DNA of 64,000 bases. Origin: Paenibacillus sp. NFR01 (lineage in GTDB: Bacteria > Bacillota > Bacilli > Paenibacillales > Paenibacillaceae). Positions 36,916 to 46,200 of this stretch are shown here, piece after piece. Position numbers and translations under genes: made by a program. The notes beneath the pieces were generated by a model, which saw nothing but the letters and a program-made list of their open reading frames with translations, was not told where the DNA came from and did no database searches. Within the stretch, counting starts at the first letter, position 1, and every line of letters begins with the position of its first letter. Location of the stretch: the NCBI RefSeq assembly GCF_900111565.1, contig NZ_FOIK01000003.1, positions 434,001 through 498,000 of the forward strand, given 5' to 3'.

Positions 36916-38120
36916 TGCCACAATTCGAATATCAGGTCCGCACGAACGCTGGGAAATCGCTGAAAGGTAAGCTGACAGCCATGGATAAAGCTTCGGCGAT
37001 GGATGAGCTTCGCAAGCGGGGACTCACCGTCTTCACGCTTACGGAACAGAGAAACTCGATTTTGTCGATGGAGATCTATATCGGGAATCCGGTAAAGTCG
37101 ATCCATTTTATCGTATACTGCCGCCAGTTCGCTACGCTGCTGCGGGCAGGCGTAACTATTCTCGATGCAACTCGCATCCTGGCGGAGCAGACCGAAAGCA
37201 AGCCTCTTTCCAAAGCGCTGCAGGATGTTTACTCCAGCCTGCTGCGCGGGGTTGCTTTATCCCAGGCGATCCAGGACCACAAAAAGATTTTTCCGGCCTT
37301 GTTCGTAAGCATGATCAGGGCAGGCGAGGAAGCCGGCGATCTTGAGGGTACATTGGAGCGGCTCGCCCATTATTTTGAGAAACAGCATACCACCACGGAG
37401 AAAATTAAGTCGGCACTGACATATCCGATTACTGTGGCGATCATGGCTGTCGCCGCAGTTGTGTACCTGTTATGGGCTATCGTGCCTCAGTTTGTCAGCA
37501 TGTTTGAATCCATGAATGCTAAGCTTCCGGCCATCACCCGGATGGTACTTGCGCTCAGTAAAAGCATACAAGGGCAATGGTATTTTTGGTTTTTGGCACT
37601 ATTGTTGGTGATTGTAGCCTATCAAATCGTTAAACGGACTGAAAAAGGCGCCTACGCGCTGGATTATGCCAAACTTAAGATTCCGGTATTCGGTAAGCTG
37701 AACCAGAAGGGCTCCATTGCGCAGTTTACCCGGACATTCTCTTCGCTATATGCCAGCTCCGTGCCGATTCTGCAATCTCTCGCCATTGTCGAGGAGATCG
37801 CTGGAAATAAGGTGATTGGCGGTTATATCCGCAGCGCGGGGGATTCCCTGAGACAAGGCAAGCCGCTCTCGGAGCCGCTGAAGAAAGCTTGGGTGTTCCC
37901 TCCGCTGGTAACGCAGATGATCGCTATCGGGGAAGAAACCGGGGCGTTGGACCAAATGTTGTCCAAAGTGGCCGACTTCTACGAGATGGATGTGGAGAAT
38001 ACCGTCGACCGGCTTAAATCGCTGCTGGAGCCGCTGCTGATTGCCTTTTTGGCAGGGGTTGTCGGAATTATCGTGGCGGCGATCATGCTGCCGATGTTCA
38101 GCCTCTATACCCAAATTTAA
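36915..38120 (+). CDS. pilC: Type IV pilus inner-membrane platform protein PilC (GspF family)
   Basis: 401 residues with two repeated GspF domains, each ending in membrane helices: FCRQFATLLRAGVTILDAT-type (YCRQFATLLRAG) in the first and QFTRTFSSLYASSVPILQSL in the second. The hydrophobic segments are near residues 170-195, 215-235 and 370-395. It is the platform on which the motors act. The gene begins on the pilT stop. About 180 bases without a convincing gene separate it from the major pilin. Confidence 0.92.
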   Translation: MPQFEYQVRTNAGKSLKGKLTAMDKASAMDELRKRGLTVFTLTEQRNSILSMEIYIGNPVKSIHFIVYCRQFATLLRAGVTILDATRILAEQTESKPLSKALQDVYSSLLRGVALSQAIQDHKKIFPALFVSMIRAGEEAGDLEGTLERLAHYFEKQHTTTEKIKSALTYPITVAIMAVAAVVYLLWAIVPQFVSMFESMNAKLPAITRMVLALSKSIQGQWYFWFLALLLVIVAYQIVKRTEKGAYALDYAKLKIPVFGKLNQKGSIAQFTRTFSSLYASSVPILQSLAIVEEIAGNKVIGGYIRSAGDSLRQGKPLSEPLKKAWVFPPLVTQMIAIGEETGALDQMLSKVADFYEMDVENTVDRLKSLLEPLLIAFLAGVVGIIVAAIMLPMFSLYTQI

Positions 38121-38300
38121 GCACGCGTTTCTTGATAGATTGAGAGGGGTGACGCCTGCCGGCGCCGTTAAATGCAGTTATTGCGGTCCGGAGAATGGAA
38201 CAAGTACATTTCTACAAGAGGATTAAAGACAGCAAGAATTGACGGGAGTTAGTATCGTATTGGTTCTGTTCATCTATAACATTTATTAGGAGGAAACGGC

Positions 38301-38798
38301 ATGTTGGCACAAGCAATCCGCAGAAGATTGGGTAAGGCGGCAAAAGAAGAAAAGGGATTTACGCTGATCGAGTTATTGGCGGTTGTTGTTATTCTGGGGA
38401 TTATTGCAGTTATTGCCATTCCGATGATCGGCGGGCTGATTAGCGGGACGAAGGATAAATCGGACCTTGCAACGGCTAGACAGATTTATGAGGCGGCCCG
38501 GTTGTATATTACGACGGAGAAAGATGGGGATTTTACTGGGACTCTTAATGTCATAGGTAATACTGCTGCGATACCGGCGAACGGAACTACTGGAGCTGTT
38601 GAAGCCAGAGTCGGGCTTCAAGCTGAAGGTTATCTAGATACTCCGCTTGTTTTGCCGAGTTCAAAAGCGAATATAACCGGTGGTACTATAACTTTTAATG
38701 CAAGTAAGCTGCCCTCTACGGGAACAGTTTTGACTATCACCGATGGAACTACAACAAGAGACTATACCGCAGAACAAATCCTTAAAACCAAACTATAA
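38301..38798 (+). CDS. pilA: Major type IV pilin (prepilin)
   Basis: 165 residues. The basic leader ends EEKG and is followed by FTLIELLAVVVILGIIAVIAI, the textbook prepilin helix with Glu at mature position 5. The globular part is small, rich in Thr, Gly and Ala, and has no cysteine, so it lacks the D-region disulfide of Gram-negative pilins. An AGGAGG ribosome site and a private downstream terminator suggest high expression, as expected of a major subunit. The call as major pilin is inferred from size and position. Confidence 0.88.
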   Translation: MLAQAIRRRLGKAAKEEKGFTLIELLAVVVILGIIAVIAIPMIGGLISGTKDKSDLATARQIYEAARLYITTEKDGDFTGTLNVIGNTAAIPANGTTGAVEARVGLQAEGYLDTPLVLPSSKANITGGTITFNASKLPSTGTVLTITDGTTTRDYTAEQILKTKL

Positions 38799-38807
38799 TC
38801 TTACCAC

Positions 38808-38838
38808 CAAAGGAATCGGATTCCCGATTCCTTTTTTA
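38808..38838 (+). terminator. Terminator between the major pilin and the peptidase gene
   Basis: AAAGGAATCGG (38809-38819) pairs perfectly with CCGATTCCTTT (38824-38834) and continues into a T run. It would limit transcription of the downstream genes relative to the pilin. Confidence 0.88.
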
Positions 38839-38866
38839 AAATTCACGAACAGGAACGGCTATAACC

Positions 38867-39616
38867 ATGACGATCTTCATCGCGATTTACATCACGCTGC
38901 TTGGCCTGGTGCTCGGTTCTTTTTATAATGTCGTCGCTCTGCGCCTGCCGGCCGGGGAGTCGCTGATCTCGCCGCCGTCGCATTGCCCAAGCTGCGGGAC
39001 AAGGCTGAAAGGCCGCGATCTCATACCGGTGCTGAGCTATCTGCTGTCCCGCGGCAAATGCCGCCACTGCGGCAGCCGGGTGTCTCCGCTGTATCTGCTC
39101 GGCGAGCTGGCGACGGGACTGCTTTTTCTGGGGATGTACCTGCGCTTTGGTCTGAGCGGACAAGGCATAACAGGGTTGGTGCTGGTAAGCCTTGCGGTGA
39201 TCGTCAGCATGGCCGATTTCAAATATATGCTGATTCCCAACAAGGTGCTGCTGGCGTTTACCCCGCTGCTGCTGGCAGCCGTGCTGTTGTTCCCGCAAGG
39301 AATGCTGTGGGAGCATGCGCTTGGCGGAGCGCTCGGCGGCATCGTCGTGCTGCTGCTCGCCTTAACCGGCGGAATGGGTATGGGAGATGTCAAACTGTTT
39401 GCATTGCTCGGCTGGACGGTGGGTTTTCCAAACGTCATTCTGGCGTTTCTGCTTGCCTGTCTGCTTGGCACCATCGCCGGCGGAGGACTTATTCTGTCCG
39501 GCAAGGTGAAGCGAAAGCAGCCGATCCCCTTTGGACCGTGGCTGGCGGCAGGCTCGCTGATTGCTTTCTCTTACGGTTCACAACTTATCAGCGGTTATTT
39601 TTCGCTTATCCGTTAG
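38867..39616 (+). CDS. pilD: Prepilin leader peptidase/N-methyltransferase
   Basis: 249 residues with about eight membrane segments. The N-terminal domain has two CxxC pairs (HCPSCGT and CRHCGS) in a cytoplasmic loop, as in bifunctional PilD/ComC enzymes. The two catalytic aspartates of this aspartic protease family are in SMADFKYMLIP and GMGMGDVKL. It should cut the leaders of the three prepilins here and methylate the new N terminus. It may also serve competence pseudopilins encoded elsewhere. Confidence 0.93.
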   Translation: MTIFIAIYITLLGLVLGSFYNVVALRLPAGESLISPPSHCPSCGTRLKGRDLIPVLSYLLSRGKCRHCGSRVSPLYLLGELATGLLFLGMYLRFGLSGQGITGLVLVSLAVIVSMADFKYMLIPNKVLLAFTPLLLAAVLLFPQGMLWEHALGGALGGIVVLLLALTGGMGMGDVKLFALLGWTVGFPNVILAFLLACLLGTIAGGGLILSGKVKRKQPIPFGPWLAAGSLIAFSYGSQLISGYFSLIR

Positions 39617-39631
39617 GAGGAACTTTATCGC

Positions 39632-41245
39632 ATGTTTGGAACAGGCCACAAGCTGGCGGGCGTATCCATCGAACAGAATAACGTCCGCTACATTCGTTTC
39701 AAAAACAACAATCCAAAACAAATTCATAAAAAACGTTCATTGTCCCTAAATCCGGGATTGATTGTGGAAAATCAGGTGGCTGACCGCGAAGCGCTGGTGG
39801 ACCAACTGAGGCAGTGGGTGAAGACAAAGGGGCTGCGCGGAAGCGAAGTCAACCTGTCGATCCCGCCTTCCCAGATGATTATCCGCAAAATGACGATTCC
39901 GAGCATCGTCGACAAACAGATCGGGCAGTTGGTCAGGCTGGAAGTCGAAACCGGCCTCCACCTTCCGTTTGAGAATCCGGTGTTCGATTATGTCATCACG
40001 GGACAAGGGGAAAATGAGAGCGAGCTCGTCCTTTTTGCCGCGCCGCGCAAGATCGTGCAGGATTACGTAAGCGTCATGGAAGAGGCCGGGCTCAAAATTA
40101 AAAGCGTCGAGATCTCCGCGACCGCACTTGCGCGCAGCATTGTCGCAGGTTACGGCCACGCGTTTAACGAGACGATGCTGATCCATCTGGAGCAGTCGCT
40201 GCTGGACATTTATATGTTTAAAGGCGGCAACCCGATCTTCATGCGTACGATCGATTTAGCGGATCTGGGCCGCGGAAGACCGCAGGAGTCTGTTGAAGCC
40301 TTGCCTTTTTCGGCAGAGCTGGAGGTCGCGGCTACAACGCAGGAGCATATTTCGGCGGAGCAGATGGTGGAGATCACGGCGGAAATTTCGCGGATGCTCA
40401 GCTTCTACCAGTACAGCTTGCATGATGGTTCGACGCGCATTACCGAAGTTCTGATTACCGGATCGCCAACGATGCGGCAGGATCTGCAAACGGAACTCCA
40501 GCAGGCGCTGCCGGAGCTGGCCATCGCCCAGGTCGCCGCCGACCAGTTCGCGCAAGGCGCAAAGCCGGATTACAGCCTGAATGATTACCGCGTGGCTGCG
40601 GGAGCTGCGCTAAAAAGCCAAGCGGCCCGCAGCATCGATCTGCTGCCGCGCGAGGATCGCGAGGCGATCCTGTTCCCTTATTTGGCGCTTGCCCTTGTGA
40701 TGGTGTGGATACTTGGTGCGGCTGCAACAGGGATGTGGTATGCTACGGCCCGCAGCGAACGAACCAGCCAGACCCATCTCATGGAGAGCCTGCAGCAAGG
40801 CAATCAAGCACTGCAGGCCAAAGTCGCCAGCCTTTCAACCGGAAGTACGACCGCCGGCGGGATGGACCGGGAAGCCATCATTAAGGCGATTTCCGCTGCC
40901 CGGGCGGATGCCGCCGGGGTACTGGATGAGCTGCAGAAAGGACTGCCGTACGGAGCAGTCATCCGCGAGATCAGCTATGCGCATAACGGCGATCTCATGC
41001 TGACCGTCAATTATACGGCAATGAATCACAGCGCGGATTATTTGACGGCGCTGCGCGGAATGTCATTTACGGTGTCCGCAGCCATCGAGAAGCTGACCGA
41101 AGGCGCGACGGCCTCCAGCGGCACGGTCTCCAATATGATTAAGTATACGGCTGTATACCGGGTAAGCATGGCCGCCCCGCAGGTAACTGCGGAAACGCAG
41201 CCGGCAGCAGGAGAGGAGGCGGACAGCGTTGGAACAAATCAATAA
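39632..41245 (+). CDS. PilM-PilN fusion protein
   Basis: 537 residues joining two usually separate proteins. Residues 1 to about 345 are the actin-like PilM fold (GVSIEQNNVRYIRF, LSIPPSQMIIRKMTIP, EISRMLSFYQYS, ITGSP). One membrane helix follows at about 347-372 (YLALALVMVWILGAAAT). The remainder, with a coiled-coil and a ferredoxin-like periplasm-type domain facing outside, is the PilN part (LDELQKGLPYGAVIREISY). The junction carries LLPREDREA, which resembles the INLLP motif of PilN that normally docks in PilM. In most T4P systems PilM and PilN are separate and interact through exactly this motif. Confidence 0.82.
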   Translation: MFGTGHKLAGVSIEQNNVRYIRFKNNNPKQIHKKRSLSLNPGLIVENQVADREALVDQLRQWVKTKGLRGSEVNLSIPPSQMIIRKMTIPSIVDKQIGQLVRLEVETGLHLPFENPVFDYVITGQGENESELVLFAAPRKIVQDYVSVMEEAGLKIKSVEISATALARSIVAGYGHAFNETMLIHLEQSLLDIYMFKGGNPIFMRTIDLADLGRGRPQESVEALPFSAELEVAATTQEHISAEQMVEITAEISRMLSFYQYSLHDGSTRITEVLITGSPTMRQDLQTELQQALPELAIAQVAADQFAQGAKPDYSLNDYRVAAGAALKSQAARSIDLLPREDREAILFPYLALALVMVWILGAAATGMWYATARSERTSQTHLMESLQQGNQALQAKVASLSTGSTTAGGMDREAIIKAISAARADAAGVLDELQKGLPYGAVIREISYAHNGDLMLTVNYTAMNHSADYLTALRGMSFTVSAAIEKLTEGATASSGTVSNMIKYTAVYRVSMAAPQVTAETQPAAGEEADSVGTNQ

Positions 41246-41858
41246 ATACCGTTCAAGCATCGTCCTGGGCCTGCTGATTTTATTCCTCTTGTTGTTGGCC
41301 TTCTACATGCTCGGGATCCGTCCGGTAAACAACGATATGGAGGCCCGGGATGCCGAGGTATCGCTGCTGCAGCGGGAGCGGGACGCGCTAGAGAATAAAA
41401 TCAACGAATTACAGACTGCCGCGGGTTCGCCGGATGCGGATGAAACGCCGCTGCTCGCGGCCATTCCCCGCGGTGACGATACCGAGAGCCTCATCCGGAG
41501 CCTTCAGACGATCAGCCAAAACTCTTACGCCCGCCTGAAGGACATCGGCTTCTCTTTGGCGGATAACAGTGCAGCAGGGAATTGGGCGGGGCTGGGTCAG
41601 GCGACTGCCGGCCTGAACGAGATTAAAATGTCCGCAGTGGTCGAAGGGCGTTACGGAGATATTCATGAATGGCTGAAGGAATTGAATGACATGCCGAGAA
41701 TCATCAGCATCGACTCTTTTACCTTTCAGCAGCCCTATCAGTTCCCGACAGCGACCAATCCGGGCAGCGTCCTGACAGCGAATGTTGCGTTTACCGCCTA
41801 TTATGAGGCACCAACAGCCGCGGCGGATACAGCGGCTCCGGACCAGACACAGCCATAA
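41229..41858 (+). CDS. pilO: PilO-like type IV pilus alignment protein
   Basis: 209 residues from a TTG at 41229, eight bases after a GGAGAGGAGG ribosome site inside the end of the PilM-PilN gene. One N-terminal membrane helix (residues about 10-30) is followed by a coiled-coil (AEVSLLQRERDALENKINEL) and a globular domain (GRYGDIHEWLKELNDMPRII), the PilO architecture. PilO pairs with PilN to connect the motor platform to the outside. No PilP or PilQ secretin gene follows, as expected for a Gram-positive cell. Confidence 0.82.
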   Translation: MEQINKYRSSIVLGLLILFLLLLAFYMLGIRPVNNDMEARDAEVSLLQRERDALENKINELQTAAGSPDADETPLLAAIPRGDDTESLIRSLQTISQNSYARLKDIGFSLADNSAAGNWAGLGQATAGLNEIKMSAVVEGRYGDIHEWLKELNDMPRIISIDSFTFQQPYQFPTATNPGSVLTANVAFTAYYEAPTAAADTAAPDQTQP

Positions 41859-41882
41859 TAAATTATTTTAAAAAGAACAAAC

Positions 41883-41930
41883 AAAAACGATCTTGCGCTC
41901 CTTGTATGGGGGAATGCAAGATCGTTTTTA
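41883..41930 (+). terminator. Terminator closing the pilus cluster
   Basis: AAAAACGATCTTGC (41883-41896) and GCAAGATCGTTTTT (41916-41929) form a perfect 14-base stem with flanking A and T runs. Confidence 0.92.
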
Positions 41931-42020
41931 ATCATTGAATGCGGCCGGTATCCTTGCTCCGCATGATTATTTCGCGCAGATAGGCTATAATCGAAAAAAA
42001 CAAAATCGGGAGGCTTGTCG

Positions 42021-42413
42021 ATGTGGAAGGAATTTAAGGCGTTTGCGTTTAAGGGCAATGTGCTTGATCTGGCGATCGGGGTCGTCATCGGGACGGCATT
42101 CGGCAAAATCGTCAGCTCGCTGGTTCAGGATATTATCATGCCGGTCATTGGCATCATCGGCGGCGGGGTTAATTTTAAGGGACTTGCTTACACGGTGGGT
42201 AAATCGCCAATTACATACGGGAACTTCATTCAGTCCGTGTTCGATTTCCTTCTGATCGCCTTTTCGATTTTTCTGTTCGTTCGCCTGCTCGCCAAGATGA
42301 AGCCGGTTGAGCCCAAAGAGGTTCCGGCACCGCCGGTGCCGAGCAAGGAAGAAGTGCTGCTGGCGGAAATCCGGGATTTGCTGAAGGCCCAGCAAGTGAA
42401 AGAATCGGATTAG
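42021..42413 (+). CDS. mscL: Large-conductance mechanosensitive channel MscL
   Basis: 130 residues from the ATG at 42021 (ribosome site CGGGAGG seven bases upstream). Two membrane helices: the pore-lining first ([20 protein letters not shown]) and a second near residues 68-90 ([19 protein letters not shown]). The pentamer opens under membrane tension to release solutes during hypo-osmotic shock. The C-terminal cytoplasmic helix ends the protein, as normal. It is monocistronic. Confidence 0.95.
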   Translation: MWKEFKAFAFKGNVLDLAIGVVIGTAFGKIVSSLVQDIIMPVIGIIGGGVNFKGLAYTVGKSPITYGNFIQSVFDFLLIAFSIFLFVRLLAKMKPVEPKEVPAPPVPSKEEVLLAEIRDLLKAQQVKESD

Positions 42414-42443
42414 AACCGCTTCCTGAAGCCATCGCATCACTTC

Positions 42444-42869
42444 CTAGAGACGAACCGGAGTCAGGCCCAGGTCGGAGGGATAGACGACACCGGCAAAACG
42501 GCCGTTCCGCGTCAGAATCAGGCAATCGCTTTGGGCGTCGTCCGGGCGGCTTAACGCCAGCTGGCGCAGTTCGCCCAGCGTAGTGGAAACGTCCGTAACG
42601 AGCGGATGGCGGTTCATCAGCAAGCGTATCGGTTCATTGTAAAACGGGTCCGGCGAGAATTGTTCCGTAGCCTGCAAAAGAAACGCTTCGCTCATGACGA
42701 GGCCAATCGGCTCCTCGGCTTCGCCGCAGACGATAATGCATTTGGATTCCGGATGCTGAAACATGACGCGCAGCGTCTCCCGGCAGGTATGATCCGGCGA
42801 AACGGTCGGAGCGCTGCGGATCACCAAGGAGTGTTCGCCGCTCCGTCCGGCAGCTTTGATCATAATCAT
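42444..42869 (-). CDS. Stand-alone CBS-pair protein
   Basis: 141 residues consisting of two CBS motifs (VSPDHTCRETLRVMFQHPESK and LILTRNGRFAGVVYPSDLG). CBS pairs usually bind adenine nucleotides and sense energy state, but nothing here names a ligand or partner. An AAAGGAGG ribosome site precedes the ATG. It follows the VanW-type gene by about 100 bases in the same direction, and may be co-transcribed. Convergent with mscL. Confidence 0.75.
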   Translation of the reverse strand: MIMIKAAGRSGEHSLVIRSAPTVSPDHTCRETLRVMFQHPESKCIIVCGEAEEPIGLVMSEAFLLQATEQFSPDPFYNEPIRLLMNRHPLVTDVSTTLGELRQLALSRPDDAQSDCLILTRNGRFAGVVYPSDLGLTPVRL

Positions 42870-42971
42870 GGGTAACCTCCTTTCAAAGATTGCTCGTCTC
42901 AGAATAACATGCGTATATCAAGGAAGATGCTCCATAACATCAGGGACATGTAAAAATAAGACTCCCTTCCC

Positions 42972-44390
42972 TCAAGATCCTCTAACGCCATCCTCCACCA
43001 GCGGCCGTTCCGGCGTCTCCGACGGCAAGTTCCGGCTCGTTCCTCCGCGATTAATGGCCACGACCTGCTTTTGCGCCGGATAGACATCCCGCGAGAGCCG
43101 GGTTCGCTCCACCGCTTTGCCGTCGACATATTTGGTGATGTAGGTCTCGACCACATAACCGGATCTGCCCTTCTTCAGCAGACGCGTCCCTCCGCGTGGC
43201 AGCGAGGGGTCGCTGACGTAGCGGCTGGGCGGCGACAGAACTTCGACCGTACGCGAGTTCAGGCCATAGGTTACGTTTCTCGGAAAGGTACCAAAGAACT
43301 TAACCGTCAGGACGCGTCCTTGAACCGCCGTTTTGATGACAAGATATTTCCCTGTATTGTTGCGGAAGCGGAAGTTGATATAACCTTCGGAAAAAGTGGC
43401 ATCCTGCCCCTTCGGCAAATACCCTACCGGCAGCGAATGATTGCGCCGCTCCACAATCTCCAGCCCGGTCCGCACGGCTGCATTATAAAGCGTGCTCGAC
43501 ACCTGGCAGATGCCACCGCCCGTCCCGGGCTGCAACTGTCCGTTCACGATGACCGGTGCTTCGCGGAAGCCGTATTCCGTCTGCGCCTTGGCGATGGCTT
43601 TGCCGTAGTCGAACACGGCCCCCGGAGGCAGAATCGTGCCATTCACGGCTTTGGCTGCCGATTCGACATTGAAGCTCCGGCCCGGCCCGCTTGCGCCGAG
43701 GGAGGTGCTGAACTCGACGATTTTTCGTTCAACCCCTTGGGCCTGCAGCGCCTCCAGCGTTACCGCAGGGTGCTTGACGCTGAGCGGGAGCTCAAGCGCA
43801 ATCGCCGTAGAACCGGCGGCCGTAAGCTGCGTCGGCACCGCTGCCTGCAGCGCGCTTTCGAGCGCCGGCCAATTCACCTCTAAGCTGGTCGTTCCGGGCG
43901 TGTACAGCACCCGGTCATCGTCGCTGATCCGCCGGGTGGCATCGACAGGCAGCCCGAAGGACGCCTGTTCCCATGCCGGGCTCAGAATCGCCTTCAGTTT
44001 GGCGAAATCATAATGAACACTCAGCGCGTAGCTGCCCGCAAAGGTTCTCCGGGCATTGACGCGCCCCAGCAGCGAGCCCTCCTCCATCCGGTTCATTCGT
44101 TCAGTAAAAGCTTTTGCATCGTAAGAGACGCCGGCCTGCGCCAGCGTAACCGCCACGGTCGTACCGTCTGGCGCCGTCAGCCTCAGCGGCAGTGAGGATA
44201 AGGCGTTCAGTTGCCCGGCGAGTTCGGCGGATACAGCATCGATGCCCATTTTTCCGACATCCCACCCGGCCAGTACGGTCCCTTTCGGAACGGTATGCTG
44301 GCGAGTATATAGATAAAGACCGCCTGTCGTCAGCGCTCCGGCCAGCACCAGCGTTGCGGCAGCAATCAGCAGGACTTGAAGCTTTTTCAT
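42972..44390 (-). CDS. VanW family protein with C-terminal G5 domain
   Basis: 472 residues. A membrane helix at about 5-27 anchors the protein, which faces the outside. The central part has two peptidoglycan-binding-type repeats (ITLAQAGV-like), then the VanW core with GPGRSFNVESAAKAVNGTI, the GTGGGICQVSSTLYNAAV signature and HSLPVGYLPKG. The last 80 residues form a G5 domain (VYPAQKQVVAINRGG at its end). VanW proteins occur in vancomycin-resistance operons and widely in spore-formers, yet their function is unknown. No vanHAX genes are near, so no resistance is implied. Confidence 0.85.
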   Translation of the reverse strand: MKKLQVLLIAAATLVLAGALTTGGLYLYTRQHTVPKGTVLAGWDVGKMGIDAVSAELAGQLNALSSLPLRLTAPDGTTVAVTLAQAGVSYDAKAFTERMNRMEEGSLLGRVNARRTFAGSYALSVHYDFAKLKAILSPAWEQASFGLPVDATRRISDDDRVLYTPGTTSLEVNWPALESALQAAVPTQLTAAGSTAIALELPLSVKHPAVTLEALQAQGVERKIVEFSTSLGASGPGRSFNVESAAKAVNGTILPPGAVFDYGKAIAKAQTEYGFREAPVIVNGQLQPGTGGGICQVSSTLYNAAVRTGLEIVERRNHSLPVGYLPKGQDATFSEGYINFRFRNNTGKYLVIKTAVQGRVLTVKFFGTFPRNVTYGLNSRTVEVLSPPSRYVSDPSLPRGGTRLLKKGRSGYVVETYITKYVDGKAVERTRLSRDVYPAQKQVVAINRGGTSRNLPSETPERPLVEDGVRGS

Positions 44391-44554
44391 AAAGTAGCCC
44401 CCTTCGGCCGATATAAAAAGAAATAGCTAGTCTATGTATATGCCAAGCCTTCGTAAAACTTTCGGGTACTCAAGCGGTTACGGATTTGTTACAATAGAGA
44501 CGTCTGCGGTTAACCGGCAAATATGGAAACAAGTCACAATCGGGAAGTGAGTAT

Positions 44555-45241
44555 ATGATTGAAATGCAGGATGTGTGGAAGACCTATGCGAACGGTACCC
44601 ACGCGCTCCAAGGCGTGTCCGTCAAAATCGACCGCAACGAATTCGTATATGTCGTCGGACCCTCGGGTGCCGGCAAATCTACGTTCATGAAGTTAATTTA
44701 TAGAGAAGAAACGCCGACCAAAGGTCAGATTTCCGTGGGCGGCTTTAATATCGGCAAGCTTAAACCGCGCAAAATTCCGTATGTCCGGCGCAACATCGGG
44801 GTGATTTTTCAGGATTACCGGCTGCTGCCGAAGCTGACGGCTTATGAGAATGTAGCGTTTGCGATGGAAGTCATCGAGGCGCCGAAAAAAATCATCAAAA
44901 AACGGGTCAACGAGGTGCTCGATCTGGTGGGCCTGCGCTCCAAAGCAAACCGCGAACCTTCGCAGCTCTCCGGGGGCGAACAGCAGCGCGTCGCCATTGC
45001 CCGGGCGATCGTCAACAACCCGTCCGTGATTGTGGCGGACGAGCCCACCGGCAACCTGGATCCGGAAACGTCCTGGGGCATTATGCAGCTGCTGGACGAG
45101 ATCAATTTCCGCGGCACTACGATCATCATGGCGACCCACAACCGGGATATCGTCAATAAAATGCGCAAACGCGTCATCGCCATCGAGCAAGGCCATATCG
45201 TCAGAGACCAGTTGAGAGGGGAATACGGCTATGAATTTTAA
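44555..45241 (+). CDS. ftsE: Cell-division ABC ATPase FtsE
   Basis: 228 residues. Walker [10 protein letters not shown] is at 35-43, the ABC signature [14 protein letters not shown] and Walker [15 protein letters not shown] follow, with the H-loop ATHNRDIV. FtsE forms a complex with FtsX that transmits ATP hydrolysis across the membrane to a cell-wall hydrolase. It overlaps ftsX by eleven bases. A TACAAT at 44490 is a likely -10, but the -35 is weak. Confidence 0.95.
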   Translation: MIEMQDVWKTYANGTHALQGVSVKIDRNEFVYVVGPSGAGKSTFMKLIYREETPTKGQISVGGFNIGKLKPRKIPYVRRNIGVIFQDYRLLPKLTAYENVAFAMEVIEAPKKIIKKRVNEVLDLVGLRSKANREPSQLSGGEQQRVAIARAIVNNPSVIVADEPTGNLDPETSWGIMQLLDEINFRGTTIIMATHNRDIVNKMRKRVIAIEQGHIVRDQLRGEYGYEF

Positions 45242-46145
45242 GACCTTCTTGCGGCATGTGCGGGAAGGGTTCAAAAACGTATTCCGCAACGGCTGGATGT
45301 CGGTGGCGTCCATCACATCCATCGTAGTCTCGCTGTTCGTCCTGGGCGTATTTATTCTGCTGGTGCTCAATGTCAACGCCATTGCCGACAAGGCGGACAG
45401 CCAGGTGCAGATCAACGTATTCCTGTCGTTGAATATCGATCAGAAGATGACCGAAACGCTGGAGAATGAAATCGGCAGCATGCCGGAGGTCAGCAAGGTC
45501 GTGTTTATTTCGAAGGAAGAGGGACTGAAGCAGTTCCGCGAGGATATGGGGCCGGATGCGGCCGAGCTGCTGGGCAGCTTTGACGAAGACGCCAATCCGC
45601 TGCCGGACAAGCTCCAGGTCGAGGTTATTGAACCAACCACCGTGCCTTTTGTCGCCGATAAAATTGAAAAGCTGAACGAGACCCATGCCGAAAAGCCGAT
45701 TTTCAAGGTCAACTACGGCAAGGGATCCGTCGAGACGTTGTTCAAAGTGACGAAAGCCGTGCGTAATATCGGGTTTATTTTCGTCGCAGGACTGGCTGTC
45801 GTATCGATGTTCCTCATCTCCAATACGATCCGGGTAACCATTCTGGCCCGGCGCAAGGAGATCGGCATCATGAAGCTGGTCGGCGCAACAAATGCGTTTA
45901 TCCGCTGGCCGTTTTTCATTGAAGGCGCGCTGATTGGCCTGATCGGCTCAATTGTGACCACAGCCGTTCTGTATATCGGCTACAGCAGTCTGGAATCGTC
46001 GGTTACCGGGGACATTACGCTCGGGCTGCAGCCCGTGGCATTCGCAGACATTGCACCGATGTTGTGCGGTCTCTTGATTGGACTTGGTGTATTGATCGGC
46101 GTATGGGGAAGTACCGTATCGATCCGCAAGTTTTTGAAGGTATAG
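45231..46145 (+). CDS. ftsX: Cell-division ABC transmembrane protein FtsX
   Basis: 304 residues with four membrane helices (about 22-46, 178-200, 225-245 and 270-297) and a large extracellular loop between the first two (SQVQINVFLSLNIDQKMTE). This loop binds the hydrolase partner in other Firmicutes. The FtsX fold is typical (ILARRKEIGIMKLVGATNAFIRWPF). The next gene, an M23 peptidase with coiled coil, is its probable partner. Confidence 0.95.
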   Translation: MNFKTFLRHVREGFKNVFRNGWMSVASITSIVVSLFVLGVFILLVLNVNAIADKADSQVQINVFLSLNIDQKMTETLENEIGSMPEVSKVVFISKEEGLKQFREDMGPDAAELLGSFDEDANPLPDKLQVEVIEPTTVPFVADKIEKLNETHAEKPIFKVNYGKGSVETLFKVTKAVRNIGFIFVAGLAVVSMFLISNTIRVTILARRKEIGIMKLVGATNAFIRWPFFIEGALIGLIGSIVTTAVLYIGYSSLESSVTGDITLGLQPVAFADIAPMLCGLLIGLGVLIGVWGSTVSIRKFLKV

Positions 46146-46200
46146 CCGTGTCGTCCACAGAACTTATTATTACTTGCGTATAAAGGATGGGGAGTGCAAT

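Noticed and set aside
38149..38226. A 25-codon GTG-start frame with a CSYCG motif between pilC and the major pilin
   Set aside because: The Shine-Dalgarno-like GAGAGGGG touches the start codon, and there is no homology I can name, so coding is unproven.
42972..44390. Vancomycin resistance from the VanW family gene
   Set aside because: VanW alone does not give resistance, and no vanH, vanA or vanX genes are present.
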